Source of the DNA: Cordilura impudica
Taxonomy: Eukaryota; Arthropoda; Insecta; Diptera; Scathophagidae
Length of the DNA stretch: 64,000 nt
Reading direction: 5' to 3'
Assembly (NCBI GenBank): GCA_963682025.1
Contig: OY821519.1
Location: 96,251,585 to 96,315,584 of the forward strand
Shown here: piece by piece, positions 23,517-33,487 of the stretch
Layout: the number at the start of each line of letters is the position of its first letter
Numbering within the stretch: position 1 is the stretch's first letter
Translations under genes and position numbers: made by a program
Notes under the pieces: generated by a model
Databases searched by the model: none
Told to the model about the DNA's origin: nothing
Seen by the model: only the letters and a program-made list of their open reading frames with translations

Positions 23517-23729
23517 TCCATATCCATATCCATATCCATATCCATATCCATATCCATATCCATATCCATATCCATATCCATATCCATATCCATATCCATA
23601 TCCATATCCATATCCATATCCATATCCATATCCATATCCATATCCATATCCATATCCATATCCATATCCATATCCATATCCATATCCATATCCATATCCA
23701 TATCCATATCCATATCCATATCCATATCC
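23517..23729. repeat. (CCATAT)n microsatellite
   Basis: About 35 near-perfect copies of a 6-bp unit. Because the period is a multiple of three, all frames stay open, which creates spurious dipeptide frames on both strands. These are not genes. Confidence 0.95.
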
Positions 23730-24473
23730 CTTTCATTTTTCATTGGAAACCTATCAAATTTAAGGGAGGTATGATTTTAAAACCTTTTTTCATTTCTCTT
23801 TCTGAATGTACAACATGTAGAGAGCATTGTCAAAACTCCAAGTAAATCGGAGCAAAACTTAAGAAGATACAGCGTTTCCAGCGACCGGCCTCATACGGTA
23901 TATCGTATATAAATCAGTTTTTAAAAAACTTTAAATAAATGTTCCGTGAACATCATAACTCAAAATCTACTTGACCGATTCTTTTGAAATTTTACACACT
24001 AATATCTACACATAAATCATCAGGTAACCACGAAGTTTTTTTTTTAATTTTCCATTCTCTTCCCCATTTTTTAACAACAAATTCACGAAATTTTATAACA
24101 AAATTCGTGTCTTTCACTTCAAAATGCTGCAAAAAAAACTTCGTCCTACCTCAGGAAAGATGTCACCTTTTAAACGCATTTTGATTTTTTTATTTCACAT
24201 GATCCGGTAACGAGTTATGATATTCACCGCAAAATAAAAACGCCTCCGGAGATTCGCTGTCACGGACTTATTTATTGAAAATTTTTTCATAGATTCTTAA
24301 AATTTTATGCTATGTATAACGTGTATATGAAATAAATAATCCAACACTATTCATATCTTAAAAAAATAATTATGACAAAAGAATTATGACCAGTTTCATA
24401 ATTTTTACCCCACTCTAAACTTTATCTTTTATTTTATGGGCGAAGATGAGTTTTTGTCATGGCAATTCTGTCA
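23730..24473. other. No recognised gene
   Basis: Non-family DNA after the microsatellite. The phrase at 23940-24000 (TCATAACTCAAAATCTACTT and neighbours) has the feel of an old transposon, but I found no ends or domains. Confidence 0.35.
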
Positions 24474-24673
24474 TTTCAGCCAGTCGCTCTAAGGTAGGGG
24501 GTGTCATTTCGGTCGATCGCGTAATGATTTTAGGTCGATCGCCAAATACTCACATTTCGAGTATTTGTACTAAATATGTAAAAAAAAATGTAATTGTTTG
24601 AATCTTGTTGTCAGTCAGAATAAACTCATTCGTTTGTTTTGTTACGTGTGTTAAAAAACAAATTAATCTAGTT

Positions 24674-24780
24674 CAGTGATGTCAGAGATAGAAAAAAGTA
24701 TCGTTACATGTAGGAAAATGTAACCACAAATATCGAGAAATGTAGACACCTTTTTTATGAAATTGAATCCGGCATCGCTG
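24674..24780. mobile_element. 107-bp MITE, hAT-like
   Basis: Ends CAGTGATGTC and GGCATCGCTG are inverse of each other with two mismatches. 8-bp flanks ATCTAGTT and TTCTAATT match at six positions. An 8-bp duplication and CAG ends are typical of hAT. It lies between two ~50-bp direct repeats (24615-24666, 24793-24845: CATTCGTTTGTTTTGTTACG type). Confidence 0.45.
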
Positions 24781-24998
24781 TTCTAATTCCTATTGAGAAT
24801 AAATTCATTCGTTTCGTTTTGTTACGTCTGTTAAAAATCAAATTAAAATTATATTAAAATTTAATAAGTTCTCATTAACTGAAATTGTGGCCCCAAGAAT
24901 AATTCTAAAAATATGAAAATATGTTATGATAAAGAATAAATGCTGTTATTTAATTTGCAATAATAGTCTATCATTGCAATAATAGTTTATCATCAAGG

Positions 24999-25245
24999 AA
25001 ATTTGGAACGCCATTTCAAAACGCAGCATATGAAATATGAAATAAATTAACCGCTGAATAGTGATTTACGAAAAGCTAAACTTATTGAACTTAAGGCGAG
25101 TCTCTCATCGCAACAATTAATTATTACTAAAGAAACAATAAAATCACAGTCGACTACAATTGCTACTTTGCGATTATGCAATGTTCTTGCTAAAAATAAG
25201 AAAACATTTAGTGAGAAGGCGGCTGATTCTATATTCAAAATTTTT
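24999..25245 (+). pseudogene. hAT-type (ZBED/GTF2IRD2-like) transposase N-terminal fragment
   Basis: The + strand reads NLERHFKTQHMKYEI, then after a stop LNSDLRKAKLIELKASLSSQ, TIATLRLCNVLAKNKKTFSE. This is the BED-zinc-finger tail (H...H) followed by the helical region found in GTF2IRD2/ZBED-like hAT proteins. The catalytic domain is absent: the sequence breaks at 25250, where a foldback element begins. Confidence 0.55.
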
Positions 25246-25258
25246 TTTGCAAAATTAC

Positions 25259-25983
25259 AATGTCTGGCCTATAAATTTTAATAGAGGAGACAAAAAAAAG
25301 ACACGTGTTTCGACGTTTTGAATTTCATTTGAGGGAGAGTTACATTTTCCCAGCTTTGGAAAGAGCAAAATTCAAAATTCAACCAGAAAGTCAGAAATAA
25401 GACACAACAAAAAAGAGCTTTGGGTTAATTTCGCATTTATTAAGAATTTTTTTTTAAAGTACCCCAAAATAAATTAAAATAAATTCTTAATAAATAAGAA
25501 ATTAACCCTATACTCTCTTTTATTGTGTCCTATTTCTGACTTTCTGGTTGAATTTTCCGTTTTGGTGTATTCAGGAACTTATAGTAAAATTTCAATGCGA
25601 ATAGTTTTGCGGCACATTTTAACCTCTTAAATCTCTGTTTTAATGGTGTTTTTTGCTCTTTTAAGATGTAAACTTTCAAAACGCCGATACACGTGTCTTT
25701 TTTGATGTGTAAACATCTATACGCGCAGGGGATAAATTTCTATTTCACAATACAATCACAAAAACAGCGTACATGTGAGAGTCACATCTTACTCGTAAGA
25801 TGTGACCATTAAGACAAATCGGTATGACTTATGATTGTTTGGTGAAAAAATTATTATATCAAATAACCTTTTTGTCGCTGTTTTCTGCATTTTATTTATT
25901 ACCAGATGTTTACACATCTCCCCTGTGATCGGACTCACATGATTTTTTTGTCCCCTCTATCAAAATTTATAGACCGGACGTTG
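25259..25983. mobile_element. Composite foldback element with nested inverted repeats
   Basis: Outer inverted repeats of ~35 bp lie at 25259-25297 (CCTATAAATTTTAATAGAGG core) and 25951-25983. A second pair (AAAGACACGTGT...) is at 25295-25325 and ~25680-25710. A third, ~72-bp pair (AACCAGAAAGTCAGAAATAA...) is at 25378-25450 and 25483-25555. The left two thirds could fold into one long hairpin. The right third is a separate short element (25711-25955). No coding sequence. Confidence 0.6.
25711..25955. mobile_element. Short element (family D) with 15-bp perfect inverted repeats
   Basis: GATGTGTAAACATCT at 25711 is matched by its exact inverse near the right end, followed by CCCCTGTGATCGGACTCACA. 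The centre holds a 12-bp perfect hairpin, GTCACATCTTAC-TC-GTAAGATGTGAC (split for length). A second full copy is at 51375-51620 and an end fragment at 33312-33350. Confidence 0.65.
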
Positions 25984-26095
25984 AAATTTTTTTTAGAAAA
26001 CATGCAATGGAGATTAAGTAAAATGAATTTTGAATATTCTTTTGTACATCTGTTACTTTAACTTAAGGTAAGTTTTAAGTTTGCAAAATTTTTTC

Positions 26096-27980
26096 AGTTG
26101 TCCATCTGCCGCAAAATGTTTCTATTTCTACACGTTTGTGGACTGAAGAGGTATAAGAGTTTACTCGCATATTTCGATCGCCATGGTGTTGTGATGCGAA
26201 TTCACGCATCGAAGAACAAACCCTGCACTAATCCGGCCGCACTGCACCCGCAAGAAGTCATTAAAGTAGTAGATTTTATAAAAAGTACGGCAGATCAATT
26301 AACGATTCCACTACCCGGAGTATGCCTCGTTTCAAAGATTATAAAGTAATGAAACTCCCCTCATATGAAACAAAATCCTCTTTGTATCGAACGTACATAT
26401 CTTCACTTCAACCAGAAGATAGAAAATGGAGTAATCAGTCATTCAGGAAAGTCCATATATCACCATTATGAAACCCTCCGAAGACTTATGCGACGTTTGC
26501 AGAGGTATTTTTTAAATAATTTATTATTATGTGTAAAAAATGAACAATGTGTAACTAATCATTGAAATTCTTTGTACAGAGAATACGTTGGTGATTTCTC
26601 AGCTGAAAAATTGCGGAGAAGAAGAAAAAGAAAAACGAATTTCTTCTTTCATGGATCATATCCAAAAAGCAAAGAGTCAACGTGCCTACTACAATAAATT
26701 TTGCACAGAAACCAATGAAGATGCCGATGTACGGTCTTTTGATTTTGCACAAAACGTCAATTACCCCGTCAGTCCTCAGCAGACGGGCAGTGCATATTTT
26801 AAGGCTGGTAGAAAGTGCTCAGTGTTCGGCATTACTAATGAATTATTGAAGAAGCAGGTACCTTTTCATTCATTATTGAATTTTTTAATTCCATCACAGA
26901 ATATGACCTTGACGATCTTAACATTTTTTTTTCTTTTCAGTTTTTCTACTTGATTGATGAACAAGACGAAATAGGAAAAGGCCCAAATTGTACCATCAGC
27001 TTATTGCATTACTATCTTTCAACCTCATCTGTACCTCGCAAAACCTTGATATTATTTAGTGACAACTGCGTTGCGCAAAATAAAAATAATGCGGTTCTTG
27101 GATACCTTATGTTGAGTGTGACCAGTGGATTAAACAAACAGATATATTTGAACTTTCTTCTAACGGGGCACACCATATTTTCGCCAGATAGATACTTTGT
27201 AATTTTTAAAGCCAAGTACGCCATCAGTAATATTGATACTTACGAAGATATCAAGAACTGCGTGACTGCCTCTTCTCCCTCCGGCTGTAATAAACCAGTG
27301 GCAATGGAAAACGTCACATGGTATGATTGGGTTGAATATTTCAAGAAGTTTTTCAAGCCATTAGTTGGAATTACGACCTTTCACCACTTCACCATTAGTA
27401 AGGATAGCGTGGAAGCGAAATTATTCGCAGATAGCCAGGATACAATAAAATTTGAGCTACGTATCTGCACCGATGATTTATCCTATCCTAACGTTATTAC
27501 TCCGGATGGATTAAACTTAGAAAGACAATGGTATTTATACAAAAATATAAGAGAGCTTCTTTTCGATAAGAAAAAGTGCGATGATGTGGCTCCGAAGCCA
27601 CAAAAACCGATGAAGAAGAAGTCAGCGAAATCCGAAGAATTTACATCAACCGAAAACAAAGCAGTCACCAAAAAAAATAAGAACAAAAAAAAACTGACTG
27701 AAAACAAAACTGAGACTCCTAAAAAATCGGTAGCAAAAGTGGAAAAACTCCCTAAGAAGACAGCTGCAGTTGAAAAAGCTCAAGCTGATGTGAAAACCAG
27801 AAACAAAGACGGAGATAAACAATCTATAAAGAAACGTGCTACAATGGTGAATAAATCGGAGATGAAAATAACAAAAAAAAAAAAAAACTGGAAGAACTTC
27901 CTAAAAAAAAATCAGACAAAGCTGAAAAGCAGCAAAATACAGAAGAACCACCAAAAAAGCGTGTTAGGAGTAAAAAATAG
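26096..27980 (+). pseudogene. Spliced DUF7869-type gene, frame-broken (exons 26096-26504, 26580-26857, 26941-27980)
   Basis: The product matches an uncharacterised metazoan family (DUF7869), often multicopy and perhaps transposon-derived. Signatures: MKPSEDLCDVCRENT (spanning the first intron shown), SFDFAQNVNYPVSPQQTGSA, FYLIDEQDEIGKGPN, LFSDNCVAQNKNNAVLGYL, LLTGHTIFSPDRYF, then a Lys-rich tail ending PPKKRVRSKK, probably a nuclear targeting signal. Introns have GT/AG (26505-26579; 26858-26940) and phases 1 and 0 that join perfectly. Another acceptor at 26095 implies upstream exons, not found. Three one-base frame breaks exist: ~26321, ~26467 and in the A12 run near 27880. Splicing is intact, so this is either a very young pseudogene or a good gene with sequence errors in the assembly. 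No role is known. Confidence 0.65.
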
Positions 27981-28329
27981 TAAAATTTTGATATTTTTGT
28001 AATTTTGTACCATTGATATTGAACTTTTTTTAAATTTCATATATTATATATATTATCTGTTTATATCACATTTTTCAATTTTTTCATTAATTATGTTCTT
28101 CTTTACAGGTGATTTGTAAAATCACGGCATTTGAAAGAGCGTTTTTTTCCTATAAGAATCACTCAAAAAGTAAAAAAAAAAATTTCGGCGCAGAGGTCCC
28201 TTTTCGTGGAGCAAGTCACATATGATTTTTGTTCTTGTTAAATTTACTTTAATACAAATAAGTATATTTCAGTAATCCTTCAAAAATGAAATTTGGAACC
28301 TTAAAATATTGCCTTCTCCTCTTACCATT

Positions 28330-28770
28330 AGTTTTAGAAAAAAATAGATCGCGGCGGATTTTTATTGCGCGAAGTCGATCTTATAGGAAAATGAGCTGAC
28401 AAGTTTTACTATAGTCACACTTATTGCATTCATTCGGGTGCTGTTTATGTGGGCGGTTATTTCTGGAGCTGTTAGACGAAGACATCGTTTGGTTGTGGTT
28501 ATTATTGCATGATCCTCGCATATTGCTGTTACTCTGGGCCGACCGCTTCGATTTTTATGCGCAATTGTACCATCCCCTTTGAATTTTTTTTACAATATAG
28601 TCTTCGTTTCGACGCGATACCTAGAGCTCCTTTACAACTGCTTCATTGCTTTTCCTAATTTTGTGTAGGGAAATAATATGGTGTAGAGTTTCGATTGAAA
28701 TCTCCACTGTTTTTGCCTTACTTTATTTTAATTCAATCGAATATTTGGCATTTTCACTTCCATCTGTTAG
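28330..28770 (-). pseudogene. Tc1/Tc3-like transposase N-terminal fragment
   Basis: The minus strand reads KGDGTIAHKNRSGRPRVTAI and RLTAPEITAHINSTR, the GRPR-linker and second DNA-binding helix-turn-helix region of Tc1-type transposases. An upstream degraded stretch (28600-28760) precedes it. The catalytic domain is missing. Stops interrupt after FSYKIDFAQ. Confidence 0.55.
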
Positions 28771-29699
28771 GTCTTAGCTACGACTTAATAACCCGGCTGT
28801 TTTTCGTTTAATTTGCACGTTTTTCTATTATTTATACTTCCTCTCGGGTAAAAAATTAAAATACCTGTTAATAAAGCCCACGCTAATCCTTTACCCAATA
28901 AGGGAATTAAAAAAAAAAATCTTTTCATCAAAGCCGCGATTTTCTGTTACCTGATAAAAAAAAACAATGTTTTTATTGCATATACATAGTAAAATATTTA
29001 CTTAATAATGAATGAAAAATTGCATCTTTAATTTTTTTTTTGACTTTTAAACGAAAACTATTTGTGGGAAGGCAACTATTTTAGCGAAGGCAAATACTTT
29101 TTGATGGTACCTACAGTACCTTTATTAAAAACGATTTTGGATAATTTGGAGAAATTGTGAAATTAAATACTTATAAATTATTAATCAAGCTGTACTTCAT
29201 GTAACTAAAAATTTCAAAAAAAACTCAATGTACTAAATTTTTGTTATTAAAAAAAAAAATGCCACTTTAAAAGGAGTTTTCAACAACTAACACAACTACA
29301 TATAAACAAACTTTTTACAAGGATAAAGGAATAAAGCATGGGACCTATTTTACTCTTACCACATAATATAAATTTATAAAATATACTATGTACTACGAAT
29401 ATTAGTATATGTATGTGTGCACATACACACACACACATGCATATATACTACTTACGTTTATATGCATGTATTTCTATGTACTGTATGAAATGTTTCATGA
29501 TACATTTAAAATATTTGTTAAGTTACGCGCCAAACATGGCCTACCTCGCCTCAAATTCCAGTGAGACCATCAGTGACGTTAATGCTTCGCACGCTTTGTA
29601 ATCCATTAAACGAGTACGACAAGAAACTCAAATTCCAATAATGTAAAAAGTTTGTTGCATGCTTCAGACATGCTGCATAGCCGCATTTTATTCCAGTAT
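28771..29699. other. No recognised gene
   Basis: AT-rich DNA. It includes a short CA tract (29420-29440) and a 21-codon frame at 29535 (MAYLASNSSETISDV...) with a strong fly start context (CAAACATGGCC), which is far too short to call. Confidence 0.35.
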
Positions 29700-30820
29700 G
29701 CTTTTTTTTTTTTTTTTTGTTTTTTTGTGTGTGTTTTTTTTTTTTTTTTTTTTTTTGTATTCCATTACTACGCATTACACAACATCAGTATTATTGTCCC
29801 ATGCAGAAGAAATTCGCATCTGTGAGTGCATCACATTTTTACTACGTTTTATTGATTTTTTTAGTTTTTTGTTGTTCTTTCGTTTTCGGGTTCGTGTGAA
29901 AAACGAGTAGAAAGGTGTTTAGCATATTCATTCGCCGATTTACCGAATAAGTGCTGGTTGTTGTAAAGAGACCACACACTAACAAAAAGTATCATCGGTT
30001 TAAGAGATTTATCACAATTGGGCCGTCAAACTACAAATATTTTATATGATAAATTTCGTATTTGGTAGGGGTACACAAAAAGCAGGAATTTACGCTTTGT
30101 TTTTAATAAATAGTAAATAAATAAGATTCCTTACATAAAGCTAATAACAAATTTTAAAGCTATGAGTTCCATTGAACATCACATTATACGTTAACGATTC
30201 CATACCAAGGCAGGGCATTGACAAATAATACGTTATTTTTCTCCTCCGTATTTGGTTTATTCCATCAGTGATAAGTAACCAAAACTGTCGATTGTCGCTT
30301 AATTATAATTTGTCGCCATCTCGTCGGCTGCTTCTTGTCGACCCAATTGCATTTTGGTAATATATAAGTTACTTTGGCAAAGAGGAACAACCAAAATGAG
30401 CAATACAGAGAAATAAAAATATGATGAAGATTTGAAATGGTTACCAACATCATGGTAGTGCTGCTGCTCTTCTTTCAGTATGAACTTAAAAAAAAAAACA
30501 TCTACTCTAAGCTTTGCTGACATTTTACTCATGAAATCTTTCAAACAGACATATAAAGGAATGAGTATTTTTTAAATTATTAATATTTTCATATAAATTT
30601 GTGAGTCATTTAAAATTAATTTCTTTTTTTTTTTCAATGAAAACATTTACTACTACTTTAAACCCACAAAAATATATATGTATGTTTACATGTTCCCAAA
30701 GGAAGAACCCCTTTGGCAGTGATTTTAAGCAACTGTCAAAGATATTAATATAAAGATGTTATAGAAAACACACCTTCAAAGTTAAACAATACCAAGTATA
30801 AATTTAGAGTATTTGAACTA
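29700..30820. other. Poly-T tracts and non-coding DNA
   Basis: Two long T runs (29701-29718, 29735-29756), then mixed sequence without recognisable domains, repeats or exons. Overlapping short frames cross the T tracts and are artefacts. Confidence 0.4.
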
Positions 30821-30824
30821 ACTC

Positions 30825-31380
30825 GCAGTGCTCAGCATTCGAAATTCGAATGCAAGTTCTAGGAAATTTTATTTTTTCATAAAATTTTTATCTTTAAGTT
30901 TTTTTAATCTACATATATATATATATATATAAAAATCTTATGAATATTATAAAATTCATTAAATTGTGAATTTTTAAATAAAATTCATTAAATTTCATTA
31001 TTAATATTTGTTGAAAACACAGATGCTATAAATGGGTTTGTTAATAAATAATTTTATAAGAGCCTAAAGGTATGCTAATCAATTTTAGCCGCTTCACAAT
31101 TCAACACAGGGCTTTTGATATACAATTGTTTCAAACACTTTAACAAATTTAATAAACACACACACAGCATTATATGGTTTTATGCGTTTAAGTATATGTC
31201 AGTAGCAACTTTAAATGATTATTACTCCAAAAAAATGTACCAGATTGTGCTCATCTGTGAAACGGTGCACATCTGCAAAGAAATGCCTTTCAAATGGTAT
31301 ATTTTTTGTCCAAATCGGTTGCTAACTAATAGCGTAGAAGAGGTCACAAGAAATCGCCTTGCCCATTAATATTATAGATA
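30825..31380 (-). mobile_element. Helitron-like family B, long form, uninterrupted
   Basis: Reverse copy from CAGTGCTCAGCATTCGAAAT (hairpin TTCGAAATTCGAA kept, CTAG end decayed) to ATTAATATTATAGA at about 31380. It has an (AT)n run at 30915-30930. It is the reference for recognising the split long copies at 2012-2894 and 4164-6490. Confidence 0.65.
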
Positions 31381-31616
31381 TTGGGAATTAAAAATTTATA
31401 TTGAGAAATCAAAAAATTTAAATTTAAAAAAAGGATATAGAAAAGTATATTGAGAAAAGGTATAATTGATATGAAAGTAGGAAAAATTATTTTAATTTAA
31501 GAAATATTTTATGGGAGCCTGCTATTTATAAGCAATGAACAGGTCGATCGCAACCGGTTAGAATTCATTAAAAATTGATTTTAATATTGTACCTTACTCC
31601 ACTGAGAAATATTAAA

Positions 31617-31850
31617 CAAGTAAGAAAATTAAAGTCGGTCCATACGGATTATGAAATACCCCATCCATGCATTTCGAGAGAGAGTCCTGGATCCAACATT
31701 GCTGAGACAATACCTAGATAAAGCAAATAAGCATAAACCAATTTTTAATGTTATATTTATTAATTTGTGGGTGCATATATGAAAAAGTTTATATTTGATA
31801 TTATTTTTAGATGGGGAGTAAGTCAAAAAATGGCCCGTTCTTTAAAACAA
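31617..31850 (+). mobile_element. Family A 5' fragment, diverged
   Basis: Begins CAAGTAAGAAAATTAAAGTC, continues through ATGAAAAAGTTTATATTTGA and TGGGGAGTAAGTCAAAAAAT, then ends. Confidence 0.6.
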
Positions 31851-31893
31851 AGGAACCAAAAATAAATTATATTAAAAAAACCTTAAAACTAAC

Positions 31894-32971
31894 TATGCTC
31901 ACATTGAAAGTCGGACAGACTCTAAAACCTAAATTTTCATATACTTTTCAATATTTTGTGGCATGGCCTTTTTGATTTTCTACAGCTTGCAGTCTTCTTG
32001 ATATAGAGTCAACTAATTATTTTGCAGACACCTGGATTTATTTGACTTCATTCTTCCTGTAATGCAGCTTTTAGTTGTTCTTTATTGGTACACAATTGAT
32101 TTTCCATTCGACGCCCAAGTTCAGCCCATAAATGCTCAATTACAGTTAGATTTGGGCTTTGGGCAGGCGTTAATAATGATCTTAGGGAATTATAGCTTAG
32201 GGTCATTGTCTTGATAAAATTCAAAATTATGAGCAATAACCAATTTGACTTCAGAATATCGAGATAAATGTTTTTATCCATTATGCCTTCTATCAAATGA
32301 AGGCTTCCGATGCCTGAAGCTGCCATACAACCCCATACCATTACTGATAAGCCTCCGTACTTCACTGTTTTCTTTGTGTTTTTATGACAAAATTCCTCTT
32401 TCGTCCGGAACAGAACCTTTAAAATATTAAAATACTAGAAGAAATATTTCATAAAATTTAAACAATGAAGTTTGCCGTGCTTCAACACGGCATGCAAAAT
32501 CAAGGTGTTCGTTTCTCATTTCTGCATGAACATCTATTTTCAATATTTGTCTTTACAATTGCGGCAAGTTTTGGAGCAGAAATAAATGGATGCTTTTGTA
32601 CTGGACAAACTATACATTTTTCGTCTCTGGGACTAAGCTTTTTTTTACTGCCGCACTGTGTTTATTTGATATTCTTTTATTTTCTTTATATCATTTAATG
32701 ATCTCATGGACAGTCGACTTACTTTTATTTATCAATATTTGAAATTTAACGTTCCGTCTTTTCTTCTAAAATGATTGTTAATAACGACTTGTCGTTCTTT
32801 CAGTACGCGGAATTGTTAAAACAAATGCAAACTATTATCTCCTGACGACGGCATGAGGTCAATTGATGAGATTCCAATTCAAGTAAATATAATTAGTGAA
32901 GCTTTCATATAACGCTAAATCATATCAAATTTTTTAAATCAGTTCTTTACCCGACTTTCGTTGTGAGCATA
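31894..32971 (-). mobile_element. Tc1-like element with 21-bp terminal repeats, transposase broken
   Basis: Inverted repeats TATGCTCACATTGAAAGTCG (31894) and the inverse of TATGCTCACAACGAAAGTCG (32951-32971) agree at 19 of 21 positions. Between them the minus strand encodes Tc1 transposase: a decayed HTH region (~32760-32480), KYGGLSVMVWGCMAASGIG (~32350), IMDKNIYLDILK, then TPAQSPNLTVIEHLWAELGR (~32130) with the third-catalytic block SPNLTVIEHLW. The second catalytic block (FYQDND) is deleted. Stops are present. About 1.08 kb. Confidence 0.75.
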
Positions 32972-33311
32972 ATTTTTAAGAATTTTTGCAATATGTATTA
33001 GCTGTACCGTTACATATTAATTGTGTGTCAACTTAATACAACTTAATACAATCCATCAAAAATATTTGAAAAAAGATTTTGTCAAAACATATAAAATCTT
33101 TTAGATTTTTAGAATAAATTGCTCGACTTGGGATATGAGACACTGTAAATTTAAAAAATAAAATATGTTGGGTTTTTACTGGTTCTTGAGTTATATATAT
33201 AAACTCAAAGACATGTTAAAAAATTTAGTACAAAAAAACATATTTGAAATGTTAATTTTACATTGTTTTAAATAACAAAATTCACATTTATTCATTAATA
33301 TATATAAAAAT

Positions 33312-33350
33312 AATCATGTGAAGCCGATCACAGGGGAGATGTGTAAACAT
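33312..33350. mobile_element. End fragment of short family D
   Basis: TCATGTGAAGCCGATCACAG followed by GGGAGATGTGTAAACATCT is the inverse of the right end of the elements at 25711 and 51375. The rest of the element is absent. Confidence 0.6.
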
Positions 33351-33487
33351 CTAGTACTACTTAAAGATTTTTTTATGCACTTTTTTTAATATCAAACAGA
33401 AAGCGTCATCTATGTATCACTTACAGCAAGCAACTGCAGGGGCTCTGCTAATATAAAAATATGTATTATTATTTATTATTTTAACCG

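Noticed and set aside
23419..23845. Long frames of alternating dipeptides (Trp-Ile, Pro-Tyr, His-Ile, Met-Asp) on both strands
   Set aside because: They are translations of a 6-bp microsatellite, which leaves all frames open; no gene.
29535..29600. A 21-codon frame with an excellent start context
   Set aside because: Too short and without homology; noted only within the surrounding interval.
29659..29910. Phe-rich frames and a Lys-rich opposite frame
   Set aside because: They are produced by poly-T tracts and show no domain.
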